From Symsagittifera roscoffensis (taxonomy: Eukaryota; Xenacoelomorpha; Acoela; Convolutidae), in the NCBI RefSeq assembly GCF_963678635.1, contig NC_087064.1:45243346-45307345 (forward strand): 64,000 nt of DNA. The letters run 5' to 3'. A program made the translations under genes and the position numbers. Each line of letters begins with the position of its first letter. Position 1 is the first letter of the stretch. Under the pieces are notes generated by a model that made no database searches, was not told where the DNA came from, and saw only the letters and a list, made by a program, of their open reading frames with translations. This document shows positions 33,801 to 47,086 of this stretch, piece by piece.

Positions 33801-35295
33801 GGTTATTAAAATCTAAGTAACGTTTTCAAGCATCGGATGATACATTTGGTTACAAGCAAGCAAGGCACAAAAATTATTTTCTGGGTCAGCAAAATAACTC
33901 AAATCAGACATGCTAACAACAAGAGCCACATCAAACGTCAGAACGCAATTTGTGAAAGAGTGAGCAATTCATGAAATATGGTATATCTAACTTGCCGTTT
34001 ATGCTCCTCGATGTATTTGATAGAAAAGATAAATTTTCAGAAAAAGACTGGTGGATTAGCTGTGTGGTGTATATGGATTAAATCGAGGCCACAATTATCA
34101 AAAGAAAATTGAGCTAAAAATCGAAAACTTATTCACATTTTTATTTTTGCTTACAAAAGTCGCGGTTTACAACCGAAACTTTGCAATGAGTATATTTAAA
34201 GCACTGCTTTCTTGGTGTTTTTTTTGTGTTATTTTGTGTTAATATAGAAAAATTCGTGGGTTTCACAAAAAAATATGCACTTAGAAAATTGACGAATCGA
34301 ATGCAAAACTGCCTCAAGTGTTAAGATTGCCGGTTTGAAGCAAGCTAGTTTCCAGCAAATAAAATTTTTTTGAAAAAGTAATGATAAACTGAGTGACTGT
34401 GTTAACGTCTCATATGTTTTTCCGTTTTTGACATGGTTTACCCTGTTTTTAATCAAAAATGCTGCTTAAATCGAACATTACGGAAAATGTAATAAGGTCA
34501 CCCTTATTTAAAGATGTTAACAAAATTAGGTTAGGCTGACTCTGTGCTTTTTATTTGTGATTTAACTTTTATTAAACTGTATTTGATTGGTTTTATACTA
34601 AATTTAACAGCTTCGACATTTTTTCTGGAGAAGACAAATAAAACCCAGGCCCTTCATCGAACAACATGGAATCAGCGCAAAAACTATTAATTTTATTGCC
34701 TGTAGTGTTTAAAGCAAACATGATAAACAAACTTGGTTATCTGAAAAAAAATCTTCAAAGTTTTTTTTGCAATGAAGCTAAGCTTTTGCCAAAAACCACG
34801 AAGTCTGTCTTCTACTGGTACTAAAAAGGGAAGTGGTGTCTGCCTATGTGTTCCAAGAAGAATGAAGCTGCTAAGTCATACGTAAATTGTCAAAAATTGA
34901 TAGTAGTTTTTTTGAGTCATTAATTTTTGAAATTGAATCTTCGTTCAAAACAGAAATCCTTATCAATGTTTCATATTTTCCAGATAGAAAATTTTTATCT
35001 CATTTTTTTGATAAGCTATCAATGAAAGTTTCAGGTGCGTACAAATTAACAAATTAACAGATAACAGGTAAAATTAACAGCTTGGTGACTCAAATTTGAT
35101 CTCCAGTTTAGCAGACTTTTCATCATTTTTACGTTTTACGTTTGTCAGTACCAAGTCTGAGTATACCTACTTGATTCACGCACTCAAGTTTAACACCAAA
35201 TGATCATTTAGTTGTGTTTATAATCAACTGTTACCAAAGTTTGACACAGATCATTTGCTTGTAACGTTTGATTCAAATCTTGATTTCAAAAAACA
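33801..35295. other. AT-rich DNA, nothing recognised
   Basis: 1.5 kb without a supported gene or bounded repeat. Confidence 0.4.
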
Positions 35296-35806
35296 ACAGA
35301 ACTGCTCGTATCAGGGCGAAGCCTTAAATGTTCCGACTGCTTTTTAAGGTTTATGGAGCAGTAATAAATTTGAAAAGTTAAATGTCATATAAAAATGATT
35401 TTTTTTCAATTTGAATTTTTTAAAATCAAGATCATCCCAAGTACAAAAAGATAAATTTTGCTCCTTATAACAAATCAATTATGACAAATAAGCTTCTTTC
35501 AACCAATTTGGAACGATTTCTAAGACGGATTAACTCTCCGCTTACGCGTTAATAATGCGAAATATATCGCGCGTTAATTGTCCCAAATTGGCCAAAATTG
35601 CAATCTTTAAACCCCCATAACTTTACGAAAAATGATCACAGGTAAAATATCTTTTCAAATTTGAGCTCAAGACAACAATATCTTTCGAATGATATTTTAA
35701 AAAATCCGTCAAAAATGGCTAGTTAAAAAGTGGAAATTTGTCTGAAGAAAAAGAACCCACCCCGAGCACAAGTATTCCGTTACTTTCGTATCAAAAGTCA
35801 GAACAA
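35296..35806 (-). repeat. ~530-bp helentron-like repeat, near-full
   Basis: From ACAGAACTGCTCGTATCAGG to AAGTCAGAACAA, with the palindromic GCG segment near 35,560 and the arm TGTTCCGACTGC near 35,330. The hairpin has one broken pair. Confidence 0.8.
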
Positions 35807-36012
35807 AAAAGTTTCATTGACTTTTAGTTGCAATAAAATGATAAAAAAATTTCGTGTAGCGGCATCTTGTTTCGACTGTATCGTTTCACACAAACCAAAC
35901 ACGGGATGCGAAATGTTTTAAGTTATTGCCGACATTTTTGTATCATTTTTGAGTAAAGTTTCTCCTTACAAAACCAAAACAACGCATAATTACCAAGAAA
36001 GACAAAAATTTA

Positions 36013-36502
36013 ACAAGACTGCTCGTATATTCCGATTGCCTTTTAAGGTTTATGGGGCAGTAATAACAGTAATAAAAACAAATGTAATAAAATAAAAAGA
36101 AAAAAAAATCGAAAATTTGAATTTTTAAATAAAAATCATCCCCCACACGCCATATAAAGTACAAAAGAATAGATTTCGCTCCTTGTAACAAATCAATTAT
36201 GGCGAATAAGCTTCTTTCGACCAATTTGGAACAATTTCTAGGACGGATTAAATCTCCGCTTACGTGTTAAAAGCGCCAACAAATATATCGCAGGTTAATT
36301 GTCCCAAATTGGCCAAAATGCAATCTTTAAACACCCATAACTTTACAAAAAATGATCACAGGTGAAATATCTTTTCAAATTTAAGCTCAGGACAACAATA
36401 ACTACGTCAAAAATGGCTAGTTAGAAAGTCGAAATTTGTCCGAAAAAAAACCCACCCCGAGCACAAATATTCCGTTACTTTCGTATCGAAAGTCGGAACA
36501 AT
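36013..36502 (-). repeat. ~530-bp helentron-like repeat lacking its 3' hairpin
   Basis: Opens AACAAGACTGCTCGTATATTCCGATTGCC: the hairpin and most of the adjoining arm are deleted, while the 5' tip AGTCGGAACAATAAT is intact. Confidence 0.8.
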
Positions 36503-38714
36503 AATCTATTATCTGTTTAATGAGTGGAAACGAACAAAAATGGACGAGTTTTTCATATCTTTCATTGATACTCAAAATCTTGTCAAAATCTTTATAAGTT
36601 GTCGCAGCGCCAAAAAAAAATTGAAATATAAAATTACTTTAACTAAATAAAACACGAACCAACCCGATAAGTTGGGAAAATATAGATTGAAAAAAGTCAG
36701 ATATAGAAGATGGAAAAAAAGCAAATAACTTCAACTCAGTAATTTTTTTGCACACAATTAAAACAGCAAAACTTGTCAATGGTGAATTTTTTCTAATGAA
36801 TTAGTGTATCAAGAAATTTTCATTTCCCCATTTTTTAGGGGAAGTGCACATAACTCCAATATACAAAATAAGAGATCCAACAGAGGCAATTTTAGTAACA
36901 ATTATTTTATCTAAAATAAATAAGCGCCTTTAACTTGAACAAACTTTTGCATATTTTTTCTTCATTTTAATGTTTTTTTTGTAGGTGGTGTGTTGAGAAA
37001 ACTATGAAAACGCGTTGAAAATTTGCAAAACTGGCTAAGTGGTCTTCATTTCTCTTCAAAAAATGAAAAACAAACAAAAACATGAAAAAAATATTCTAAA
37101 AAATTCTGATTTTTTTTTGTTTTCTTTTGAACTGTAATGTTTCAATTATTTTAAGGCTGTTTAGCCAATGAAACGCTTAATGAAGCTTCCACAACAAGTT
37201 TTTCTTTTTTGAAAATCATGTTTTTCAGCCTAATTGACCAATTTCGATCAAATTTTACTAGAAAATAAAATAAATCTCAAAAATTTTCTTGACACTTGAA
37301 CAACTTTTTAAAAGTTTTTAAATTATGTTCGAATCACGACTGAGAGGGCATTAACATGATATATCACTCGAACCTTTCCTATAATTATTTGCGGCACCTG
37401 ATTTTGCGTGAAAATAAAAAAACTATAAAAAAAATAAAAACACACCCGAATACAAAGTTCTACCCCATTTTCAGGGGTCAGAACAATAATCTAACCTTCT
37501 ACATATGTAAAAGCCTTGCTGAAATGTGACGTTTGTTCTGTGTTCGAGCGATTCTTTGATTTAAAATAAAATTCCCCCTGTGTCTATCTAACTCGTGTTA
37601 ACTGAAATCTAAATGAGAGGTTTGACATGTAGTTTTAGGCTTTTATTTTGCATTTGAAGTTTCAGGAAACAGACTAAAAATACAATTAGGTGATTACCTC
37701 ACTTTTTGCAGTAACGTGTAGGTGTTGCTTGTATAACAAATTTCTCGTAGATGTCATTTTAAGCTTAGTTTTGAAAAAACTGTTAGGCTTGAAGCGATGG
37801 AAAAAATATTTTTTCAAGCAATTGGAATGAATCGCAGTGGTCCATGTGATCAATTTTAGATGCTGCTTGAAGGTAGTTTAATTTGAGTTCAAAAGGCACT
37901 TCGAGAGGCAATTAGAAAACAAACGCCAATTTTGTTTGATTTCAGAAAAATCCATCGAGTAAAAACCATCTTTTCATTCTCAATTACCATTTTAATTCAG
38001 TGTAGCTGACCAGCAAAAGAACGCATTGCTCAAAAATTCTATAGGTTACACTTTGATCAGTTTCTGCCTTAAAAAAGCTTTGCAAGTTAAGAAGAAATTT
38101 TTTTCTTGATAATGATAGCCAATAAACAATAAATCTGTAACCTTTTGGCAAAAGTATTGAGGGTTAAAGTGAGTTTAAGTATTATTTAACATGTTAATAT
38201 GCAGATAGATCTATATGCGCCGAGAAGATTATGGGTTTTCTTCATGCTTTTGTTAAGTGAAAAAAGAAGAATAGTAAGTTGCGGTTGACGTCAATGAGTG
38301 GACATGATTTTGATTTCTGCGAACATTAAGGGCGGGTATTTATCAATTTGTTAGGAAATATTCAAACTCTATTTTCCCCTTAATTTTATTCTAAGTGCAT
38401 GCAATTTTGTTTTAATGACATTCAGCAAAAACGTATCAAGTGTTTGATCTTCTTCCCTTTAACTGGATTCGAACGCTTTTTGAAAAAAAAATAAATTTCG
38501 AATTTTTGAATTTCAACTTTTTCCCCCAAATCATGTTGGTGATTAATAGTTTTTCTTCTGATTCCACGAAAGTGAAGAGCATATACGCTTAGAGGTTTTT
38601 GTTCAAACCAGTTTTGCTTAAAAAGTTGACAGCGTGCGGGAATCAGTTCTCGCGCTGCCACTAATCTGGAATCGTTTGAAAATCTACTCGATTAATACAA
38701 TAGTTTCAAAATGC
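36503..38714. other. AT-rich DNA with one diverged repeat copy
   Basis: 37,330-37,487 looks like a diverged minus-strand member of the ~530-bp family, ending GGTCAGAACAATAAT. The remainder has no recognised gene. Confidence 0.4.
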
Positions 38715-38926
38715 GATTTTCTTATGAGCGAAGAACTATCCCGCACTCATAATCGTTCCAACTTAAATTGAGACGAACTCATTGGTCAATTTGATTTAAA
38801 AGTGTATTTGATAAGGGCAGTCAAAAATTTATAGTTTATAAAAACTTTATAAAAAAAAGCTGTTGAGACCAGTTAAGGGACAGTCGATGCATTTAGGGCT
38901 TTGCCCTGATATACAAGCATTTTTGT
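38715..38926 (+). repeat. ~530-bp helentron-like repeat, diverged 3' part
   Basis: GAACTATCCCGCACTCAT onward to AGTCGATGCATTTAGGGC, hairpin-like TAGGGCTTTGCCCTG, and tail ending TTTTTGTT. The next copy starts at once, so the two are head to tail. Confidence 0.6.
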
Positions 38927-39412
38927 TATTCTGACTATTTTCGAAAAAATGACGGAATATTTGTGCTCAGGGTTGTTTTTTTTTCGATCCAGACAAAATT
39001 ATACTTTTTAAATGGCAAAATTTGAGGGAGGTTTTTTATATAATTTGAAAGGTATTTTTGTTCTGAGCTCAAATATAAAATAATATATCACATTTCATTA
39101 TTTTTGTAAAGTTATGGGGTTTTGAAAATTGCCAATTGTGCTAATTTGAGACAAATAAAGCGCGATATATTTCATTCTTTTAACGCATAAGCGGAGGTTT
39201 TATCCACAAATTGGATGGCATGCTCTCTGCTCTATTTAATTTATTGCTCCATGCAAAATGTATCACTTTGTAGTTTACATAGCGTGTGGGGGGAAGATTT
39301 TCAAAAAAACCTCAAAAAAATGTTTTCATCAACTTTTTAGTTCAAACTGCTAAAAAAAATTAAAACGCAGAAGAAACATTCAAAACTTTGCCCTGATACG
39401 AGCATTCTTGTT
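38927..39412 (+). repeat. ~530-bp helentron-like repeat, diverged full copy
   Basis: Begins TTGTTATTCTGACTATTTTCG and ends CCCTGATACGAGCATTCTTG. All family landmarks in order, more diverged than the 57-58-kb copies. Confidence 0.7.
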
Positions 39413-41217
39413 GTATTATAAATTGAGTCGCATTAGAAATTAAATTCAAATTTTTTTGCCAATCAAAAATTTCTTGTTTTTATTACAACTCAGCGAGTGA
39501 GATTTCATCGGAAGATAAAAAATGAGCCAAATCGAGTACTTGCAGCAGTAAAAATGCTCATTTACAATTGGGCATAGAAACCGTCTTGATGATCAACAAT
39601 GACCTTACAATGGGAAATCATAGACGGAATCAAAGAAAATTGAGATTTAATTCTTGCTTATTTAATTGTTTATATCGTCATAACAACAAATACTTTGTAG
39701 CAAACGTTTTTTAGGGTCTACTCGCCCTAACGAGAATAATTATGGATTTAATTAAATTGATTTTGAATCAAACAAAACTGATTACCAATGCACATTTTAC
39801 GAACTGAAATGGATTTAATATAGATTTAGATTGATCTTTCTTCAAAATTTTGGATCAATTTAAGTGTCTACCAAATCTATTTGGATGGCTTTTCCGACTC
39901 ACTAAAATCCATTCGAATCTTTTTTGATAACAACCGAACCTTACTAAAATCAATTAAAATCTATTCGAAAAATCCACCAGCAGATCAGTTTTAGTGTCTA
40001 AAAATCCATTTCAAATCGAGTTAAATGAACTTTTTTTTGCTGAAATTGCAAAAACATGCTATTAACAAATATAGAAAAAAAAAAATTTTTCCCCGATTTC
40101 TGGAAACCACACATGCATGATAAACAAAAAAAAATCATGAAAAAAGTCAATGCAAATAAGCAAAATTCTTCCTTGCAAAAATAACCAAACCTTGGGACAA
40201 AACCGATGTATTAATTCAAAAAAATGTTCAGTATAAACCAGTTTTTCTAGCTCAAAATCATGCAAGGAAATCATAAAAATTCATCAATGAAAAATAAGTT
40301 TTTAGGCAAAATCCTACTCAACAAATCATACGAGTATAATCATTATGAATCAAATTTTTGAATTTCAAGAACAAACAGTGAACTAATTTTTTTTTAAAAA
40401 AGTTGGTATAAACCAACTTTTAAGCAAACTTTTACGTAGCAAATTAGGAAAAAACTTCTGATTAGGACAAATTAGGTAAAAACAAATAAATGAGAATTCG
40501 AGCTCCAAAAGGGCAAGAAAATCAAAGAAGGTTATCAAGATTTTCAAAAACTATTTGGTCTTTGCATTATGCTACCATAAGTTATGGATTTAAAATGAAA
40601 AATGCTGGGCAATGAATAAATGCAACACAAACTCGAGACAGATGAAATTCGATTGAATAGAAAACAGACTTAAATTGACTTAAATTTGTTTTAATTTCCC
40701 AAAATGTACACAAATTCTTACTAAAAAATGGATTTGAAACGATTTAAAGTCGATTTGAATTAATTTTTCAGATGGGCTTTTAAATATTAAATAGATCCAG
40801 ATCAACCTTATTTCTATCTTTTTAATCTTTGATATTTTTAATGCTAAAACTGATCTCAATTGAATCTACATACTTTTTTCAATATACTATAATCAATCCT
40901 AATGCCCTTTTGTCAGTGAAGCGTATGAAAGCCTAAAAACATGTGAAACCCAAAACATGAGAAGAAATGAGATTTGTACATAGCGAAGAGTCATTTAATT
41001 TATAAATCTCAGGATCAACGTTAGCATTATCGATAGTGGTGGAATATCTTGCGAGAATGGTGGAATATCTTGCGCTGCCTATTTAAGAAATCAAAAAATC
41101 ATACAGAGGGAAAGTAATGAATAGAAAAAGATGACGCCAAAATTCAGGTTCAGTTTGATGCATTTGATTATAAAGAGACTATTCACTGTAATTGTCAAAA
41201 ACGGCCATCAAATTAAA
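39413..41217. other. AT-rich DNA rich in GATTTAAAT-type strings
   Basis: Dense in AAATTGATTT, GATTTGAAT and similar strings, shared with 25.2-27.2 kb; perhaps a decayed repeat, but its ends are not clear. GGTGGAATATCTTGCG is tandemly doubled at about 41,038-41,076. No gene. Confidence 0.35.
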
Positions 41218-41518
41218 CAAACCTGCTCATATATCGGGGCAAAGACCTGAAAGTTTTGACTCCCCCTTAACTTGTCTTTTGAAAGTTTTCATAAATTATA
41301 AGTTTTTATTGCCAATATTTAATTCATGTGCTAATATCTGAAGCGATTTAAAATGTCCCATTATAGTTCGGCTCACTTCAGTTTGGAACTGTTATGGGTG
41401 CGGATAGTTTACCACAAATATATTTTCATAATTGAATTACGTCATTCCGAACTTTCAAACTCAAGTATGATAATGTTTTCTCACATCTATTACTCGCTGT
41501 GTAAACAAAAAGGAATTA

Positions 41519-41966
41519 CAACAAGACTGCTCGTATCAGGGCGAAGCCCTGAATGTTCCGACTGCCTTTTAAGGTTTATGGAGCAGTAATCACATTAAAA
41601 ATTTAATGAAATAAAACAAAATGAAAACTTTGTTCTTCTAAAATTTGAAATTTTTTCTGAAAATCATCCCCCCACACGCCGCATAAAGTACAAAAGGATA
41701 GATTTCGCTCCTTGTAACAAACCATTTCTGGCAAATAAGCTTTTTTTAAACAATTTGGAACAATTTCTAACTCCCCTAACTTTACAAAAAATGATCACAG
41801 GTGAAACATATTTTCAAATTTGAGCTCAGGATAAGAATACTTTTCAAATGATATAAAAAGAATTCCGTCAAAAATGGCTAGTTAAAAAGTCCAAATTTGT
41901 CTGAAGAAAAAAACCCACCCCGAGCACAAATATTTCGTTACTTTCGTATCGAAAGTTTGAACAACA
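41519..41966 (-). repeat. ~530-bp helentron-like repeat, internally deleted
   Basis: Full 3' end (ACAAGACTGCTCG, intact hairpin, TGTTCCGACT) and 5' end (GAAAGTTTGAACAA) but missing the palindromic GCG middle. Confidence 0.8.
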
Positions 41967-42013
41967 AAGTAATAGTGTAAAAACTTCAATTCGAACTATA
42001 AAGTTTTTTTTTG

Positions 42014-42552
42014 TTGTTCAGACTTCCGATACGAAAGTAACGGAATATTTGTGCTCTGGGTGGGTTTTTTTTCTTCAGACAATTTTCGACTTTTTAACTA
42101 GCCGTTTTTGAAGGATTTTTTTTATCATTCAAAAGGTATTGTTGTCCTGAGCTCAAATTTGAAACAATATCTCATCTGTGATCCTTTTTCGTAAAGTTAT
42201 GATAAGGTTCAAAGATAACCATTTTGGCTAATTTGGGACAATTAACGCGCGATATATTTCGCGCTATTAACGCGTAAGCGTGATTTAATCCGTCTTAGAA
42301 ATTTTTCCAAATTGTTTGAAAGGAGCTTATTTGCCATTATTGATTTGTTACAAGGAGTGAAATCTATTGTTTTGTAGTTTAAATGGCGTGAGGGGTGATG
42401 ATTTTCATGGAACATTTTTCGAATTTTAGAAAAAACAATTTATCATTTTTTTACGTTTAATTGGTTAATGATATTTATGTCAATACTGCTCCATAAACCC
42501 TAAAAGGCAGTTGAATCATACAGGGTTTCGCCCTGATAAGAGCAGTCTTGTT
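42014..42552 (+). repeat. ~530-bp helentron-like repeat, full copy
   Basis: Starts TTGTTCAGACTTCCGATACG; palindromic GCGCGATATATTTCGCGC near 42,246; ends AGAGCAGTCTTGTT. The hairpin reads CAGGGTTTCGCCCTG. Confidence 0.85.
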
Positions 42553-45355
42553 ATGCTTTGTTACAGTTATATAGTTTTAATTTGTCTGTATTGATTTTGA
42601 ACTTCAGTTTTTTGCTTTTGAACTGTTTGCCTAATTTGAAATCTCCATTGAGAAATTTGAATTTATCTTTGTCGTATTTGAACTACAGAAATGTAATTTG
42701 ATTATTGCAGTTATCGAAATTTCATTGGCGCTGCGATGCCAATTGCAATTTTGTCCAGTGCAAGCATACCTACTTGGCTATCCAAAGATTTCAGGATCGA
42801 CACTCATACGCCGTCAAATTTTGTAAATTGGTCTGAATTGAAAAAAAACTACCTCAGGTATATACATTCTGTAAACGTGGGGGAGTTCACAAAATCTCTA
42901 GGCCGGTCTTGCTCGCTATTTCACACCGCAATATGTTCCCTTTGGTACTGAGGTCAGCGGGGCAACCGACTCCCAACACTGTTCACAATCCCAAAACGGT
43001 TGATTTGGTAGTGGGCTGCTCTGTACTGTACTGTTCTGCTTGCCCCGTGATTCGTGCTCTTCTGACTGTATCTCACCCGTCAATCAATAATCGATCGCAA
43101 CAACAGTTCCAATAATAGGAATGAATTAAGAAATGAATATAACCAAATACAGAGTAGCCTATAATTGGCTGGAAAAAAAATTAATCATTCAATTAAAGAA
43201 AGGGGTTCGCGATTACTAATATTTAAACGAACTGCCTCCTGCAGTTCAATTAAGACCTTACTACTAACTAACGTTCTCCTCGAGAACTTCTTTCAATATC
43301 AATCGTTCAACAACGATTCCGCTAACATTCACTAAATAATCTACTTTCACATTAACAAGTCTTCCAACTCGTTCTCACTTTACTTTGAGAATCAAGCGAC
43401 TATCTTAGCTTGTAGCCCAAATTGTTCTCTAACTAACTGAGAACCAACTATTTGATTCGTTCGCAATAATTCTTCTGACTCTTACAGGCTCTCCGTTACC
43501 CTCCAAATCCTTATCTTTTTTATTCTTTACACTTAGTTTTAGTTGAGTCACGCCATTCCTTATCAGTCCTGTCATCCGCCTAAGTCACCCGTCCGCACAT
43601 GTTTTAAGACTATATCCATCCTCCTGTCATCTCTGCGACGTGCCAACTTCGGTTTCTTTTATCAATCTTTTCACGCTTATTAGATACCCGGTATGCGGTA
43701 GCTGTCACAATTTGACCAAGCAAACAAATGTCATACGATCCTAATCAACTAATTCCTGACCTCAGTGACTTCAGCCCTCGAGTTCAACTAACCTCTAAAC
43801 CATGCTATGTTTACCCAGTGATCCTCCGAAGGTCTTTATTTTAGTTATCCCGTTAGATTTCCGACCTCCTAAGGGTTGGGGGAGACCCTTTTTATGGGTA
43901 GCTAACTAATTTCAGGCATCTAAAACTTCTATATGTACTCTATTCCAATCCCGACCTTCTAGCTATCAGGGGAACGTAGTTAGTCTATTAGGGGTCAAAT
44001 CAAACCAGAAAGTCACCACCGGGAAGCCTAGTAAAATCCTCGTCTATTCATACTATTTAGAAAACTTAACTCTCATGCTATGCCTCAATTACTACTAATT
44101 TCTTCTGGGACTACTTTTCTTTTACCTTGATTGATATTCTAGTAATAGCGCAATCGCCAGGTTAAATTGAACCCAATAATTACCAAATCCATTTTGAATT
44201 AAATCCACTACTCCAAGGTTGCAATGTAAAATATAGATCTCTATCAGCTTCTGCTCTAATTCCCGATATATAAGTTTTCCCTCAACTTTTGCAAGGTGAC
44301 CCATTCTCATTTTCAGGGGTTGGGCTTGGGAATACGCCACTTTCTGGTGTTAATCCCGAAGCTATCTATACAAATTTGATCCTAAACACCCAAAGGTCAA
44401 TGTGAGGTCACCCCGGGGTCACCTGCGGCCAATCTTCCACATTCAGGTTTAGAATCCCATAGGGGTCCTACCTATCATCCATATCCCGTTAATACTTCCA
44501 AAGTTATCCCATTCCAAGGGTCTATTATCTTTTTTTTCCCCGGGAAAAATCTATTAACACCGGAAGGAGTCGCCAGAGGGTTTTTACTCACCAGGGGTCT
44601 TTTTCCGGGAATGAGTTGTAGTATCTGATCCTGGCATAAAATCGGCATGCCTTCGCTCAATATTTTGCGTAAATTGCCTATTTCCGGTCGAAGGGGGTGT
44701 TTTTCCAAGTGCTTCTAGTTTCCGGCCAAACCACCGGATTTAGTTCAAATTAAAATACAAGATGTATCTTGCCATTACTTATCATCCCTCCAAGTTTCAG
44801 CTTCCTGCAATCATTGGAGGCCGAGAAACGACTTCAGGAAGTTAGGGTTGGGTTTGTTTACTTAGGGCATAAAGCCGGAAGTGGGGGTCTGAGGGGTCTG
44901 TGTTTCCAAACTTAAGCTCCCCTTAACTAGGCCTTGAACATACTAGAATTTGAGCCCAACACCGCCGCTAGTTTCCGAGTTCTGATAGGGCCATTTACAC
45001 TTCCGGGGACCGTTATCACTTGCCCCCCCCCCAAGGGTCTGTGGGGTCCCGTTTTGTGTATGCCTGGGTCAAATCATCTCTAGTATCGCTCCTCTGAATT
45101 TCATAACATTAGCTTTCTTAGTTCCGATTTGGGGGGGGGGGGGGGGGAGGTTCGCCGATTTTGTAAAATTTTGTTTTCTGGCATTGGAGGGACGATATCT
45201 TCGAAGATTGAACTATTTCGAACTTTACCCTTTGTTTGCTCTACTGCTTAACTTAATGACGAATCAATCCTACGCTCAGGTTACTATAGCTTATAATACA
45301 GTAGAATCACCAACTCTACACATTCATCATTGTCGTCGAAAGTCCGAACAATAAT
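42553..45355. other. unassigned block of distinct composition
   Basis: From about 42.7 kb the DNA is visibly richer in C and T on the plus strand and less AT-rich than its surroundings, up to a 17-G run at 45,131-45,147 and a fragment of the ~530-bp repeat tip near 45,340. It holds frames at 42,736-42,951 and 42,909-43,115 without recognised domains, several GTTCTC/GAGAAC dyads (43,270-43,445), a CCTCCAA...TTGGAGG stem (44,787-44,820) and many GGGGTCT strings. No LTR pair, coding domain or RNA gene could be demonstrated. It may be part of a retroelement or an unknown repeat. Confidence 0.4.
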
Positions 45356-46189
45356 AGTTATACATATTGAAGTCCAATGTTTTATTTTTTTGTTGATATT
45401 TAAATTTTTAACTAAAATCAAAGCAATGAGTCCTGAGAAATGCTCATAAAAATGGGTCTCATTTTCTGCCTTCATCTGTTCTGTTTAACTGGAACTGCTT
45501 ACGTTGTTCGTCACGCAGCTTTTTTGGCTCTTTTCCACTTTTTCGCCCGCTCGTAACCTTGCGCTTCAAAATTTTTCAATGTTGTTCTATTACATATAAT
45601 GACATGCTGTATTGCGGTTGGAAATATGCAAAGTCATCTTGGTTTTTCCCATAAAAACATCTCCTGAGAAATCTGTTAAGTATTCTCAATGACTGCCAGA
45701 TTTTCTTGTCAATCCGGGGCAAAATTGAGGCTCTGGGGATGGGTGGGACGGACGCCAAAGCCCCCATAGGGATAAACACCTGACGCCGCAAAGGCGGCGG
45801 CATCTTTGATACTAGCTTACGACATCCATTTTTGCTCATCAGACACTAAAACTTTTTTAAAGGCTCATTCGGCAGCACCATTACTTAACAAAATTGAGAG
45901 AGAATATGCGCCAGAAAAATGCAATGTTCTTGTCAAAATTTGCTTTCAAAATGTGCTGAAAAGCCTCATGCACAATTTGTGGCCCATTAAAAAAATGGTT
46001 CTACCAAATTACTGCTACCAAATTACGGGTCTTTATAGTGTTTTGGGAGCTCTCCGAGAATCATTTTGGTCGACCAAAACTATCTAATAAAGGTCTTCGA
46101 TATTTTGAAAACTTGAAAAAAACAAGTCTCCATTCTCGTGAAATCCTATGGATCCGCCCTTGGTGTCGACTTAATTTTAAAAATCCCGC
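45356..46189. other. decayed hAT-like MITE region
   Basis: 45,700-46,160 keeps the MITE order in worn form (GGACGGACGCC, GATACTAGC, GACACTAAAACTTTTTTAAAGG, TTTTGGTCGACCAAAA and an ending TATGGATCCGCCCTTGG). No clear target duplication. No gene. Confidence 0.35.
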
Positions 46190-46423
46190 CCCCAGTTTTT
46201 CCTTACCTTGGTAAGACAACACTGGAGTTCTGTTAATTTTAGCAATTTGGAGCTGCTCAAAATACCAGCATAAAGTTGAAATTTGTCGATCGCGAAAGAG
46301 GGAATGATATGGATTAGGTAAAATTTGATGCTGATTAATCTCCAGAAACTGCGTGTAATTTTGAAGTGTAATTATTCTACCCCAAATCAAGCATATGCGT
46401 CGAGTACCCACGCCTAATTGCAA
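46190..46423 (-). pseudogene. possible LINE C-terminal fragment
   Basis: Minus-strand frame with ICLIWGRIITLQNYTQFLE followed by LFRDRQIST and FEQLQIAKINR, resembling the post-RT region of CR1-like LINEs (IWG..., LQ-QRILR, ..F...LKI). Only about 75 residues of support and no second motif. Confidence 0.3.
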
Positions 46424-47086
46424 TATATCAGAAGGAAACGCCTCATATGTTGTTTCAAAAAGGAAAGAATACGAAATAGTGCATTATCATTAATTTTCTA
46501 AAATAGTTTGCTAGAGTCGAACAAAAAAAACGTTGTTTGAAACCGGTGTAGTCAATAATTGACTGAGAAAAGGCTCATTGTTCCACTCCTTTCGATTAGG
46601 ATCCTATTCATAAAATTTTGGCCTTATTTGGCGATTCAAACCATTGTATGAACCTAGGCACTTCTCGAAAAAGATGAAAAGGTTTTGTTGGGGGAGGGCT
46701 CAATTTCAAACAAGTATTAGCTTTCGACAGCCATTTCTGGTTGACAAAACCTTAAATTTTTTTAGGACGCTTTTGGCGCAAAAATTGACTAGTTTTGATA
46801 TGAATAGGGGCTCCAAAAAACTCAAAAGAGTATCATTCAGTAGCGGATTTAGGGGGCCCGCACTAGAGTTTCATAAGAAATGATCGATTTTAATGGATTA
46901 TATCGGCAAAAAACGTAACCCCCCAATCAATTGATTTTCATGCCCCATCTAAAAAAGAAAAAACATTTTTAGGGGATTTTGATCGATTATTTCCAGTATT
47001 CGAAAATTCTTTATAATCCATTATAATCTATTATAACCCATTTCTTATTACAAAAAAGGATTTACTAAACAGTCGCCCTTCCTTTG
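46424..47086. other. AT-rich DNA with MITE scraps
   Basis: A GTAGCGGATTTAGGGGGCCCGC string at 46,839-46,860 (given in part as GCGGATTTAGG) recalls the hAT-like terminus. No gene. Confidence 0.35.

Noticed and set aside
42720-42770. A second LTR element starting at TGGCGCTGCG near 42,727
   Set aside because: The string recalls a primer site, but no LTR pair, gag or pol could be found in the following 2.6 kb.
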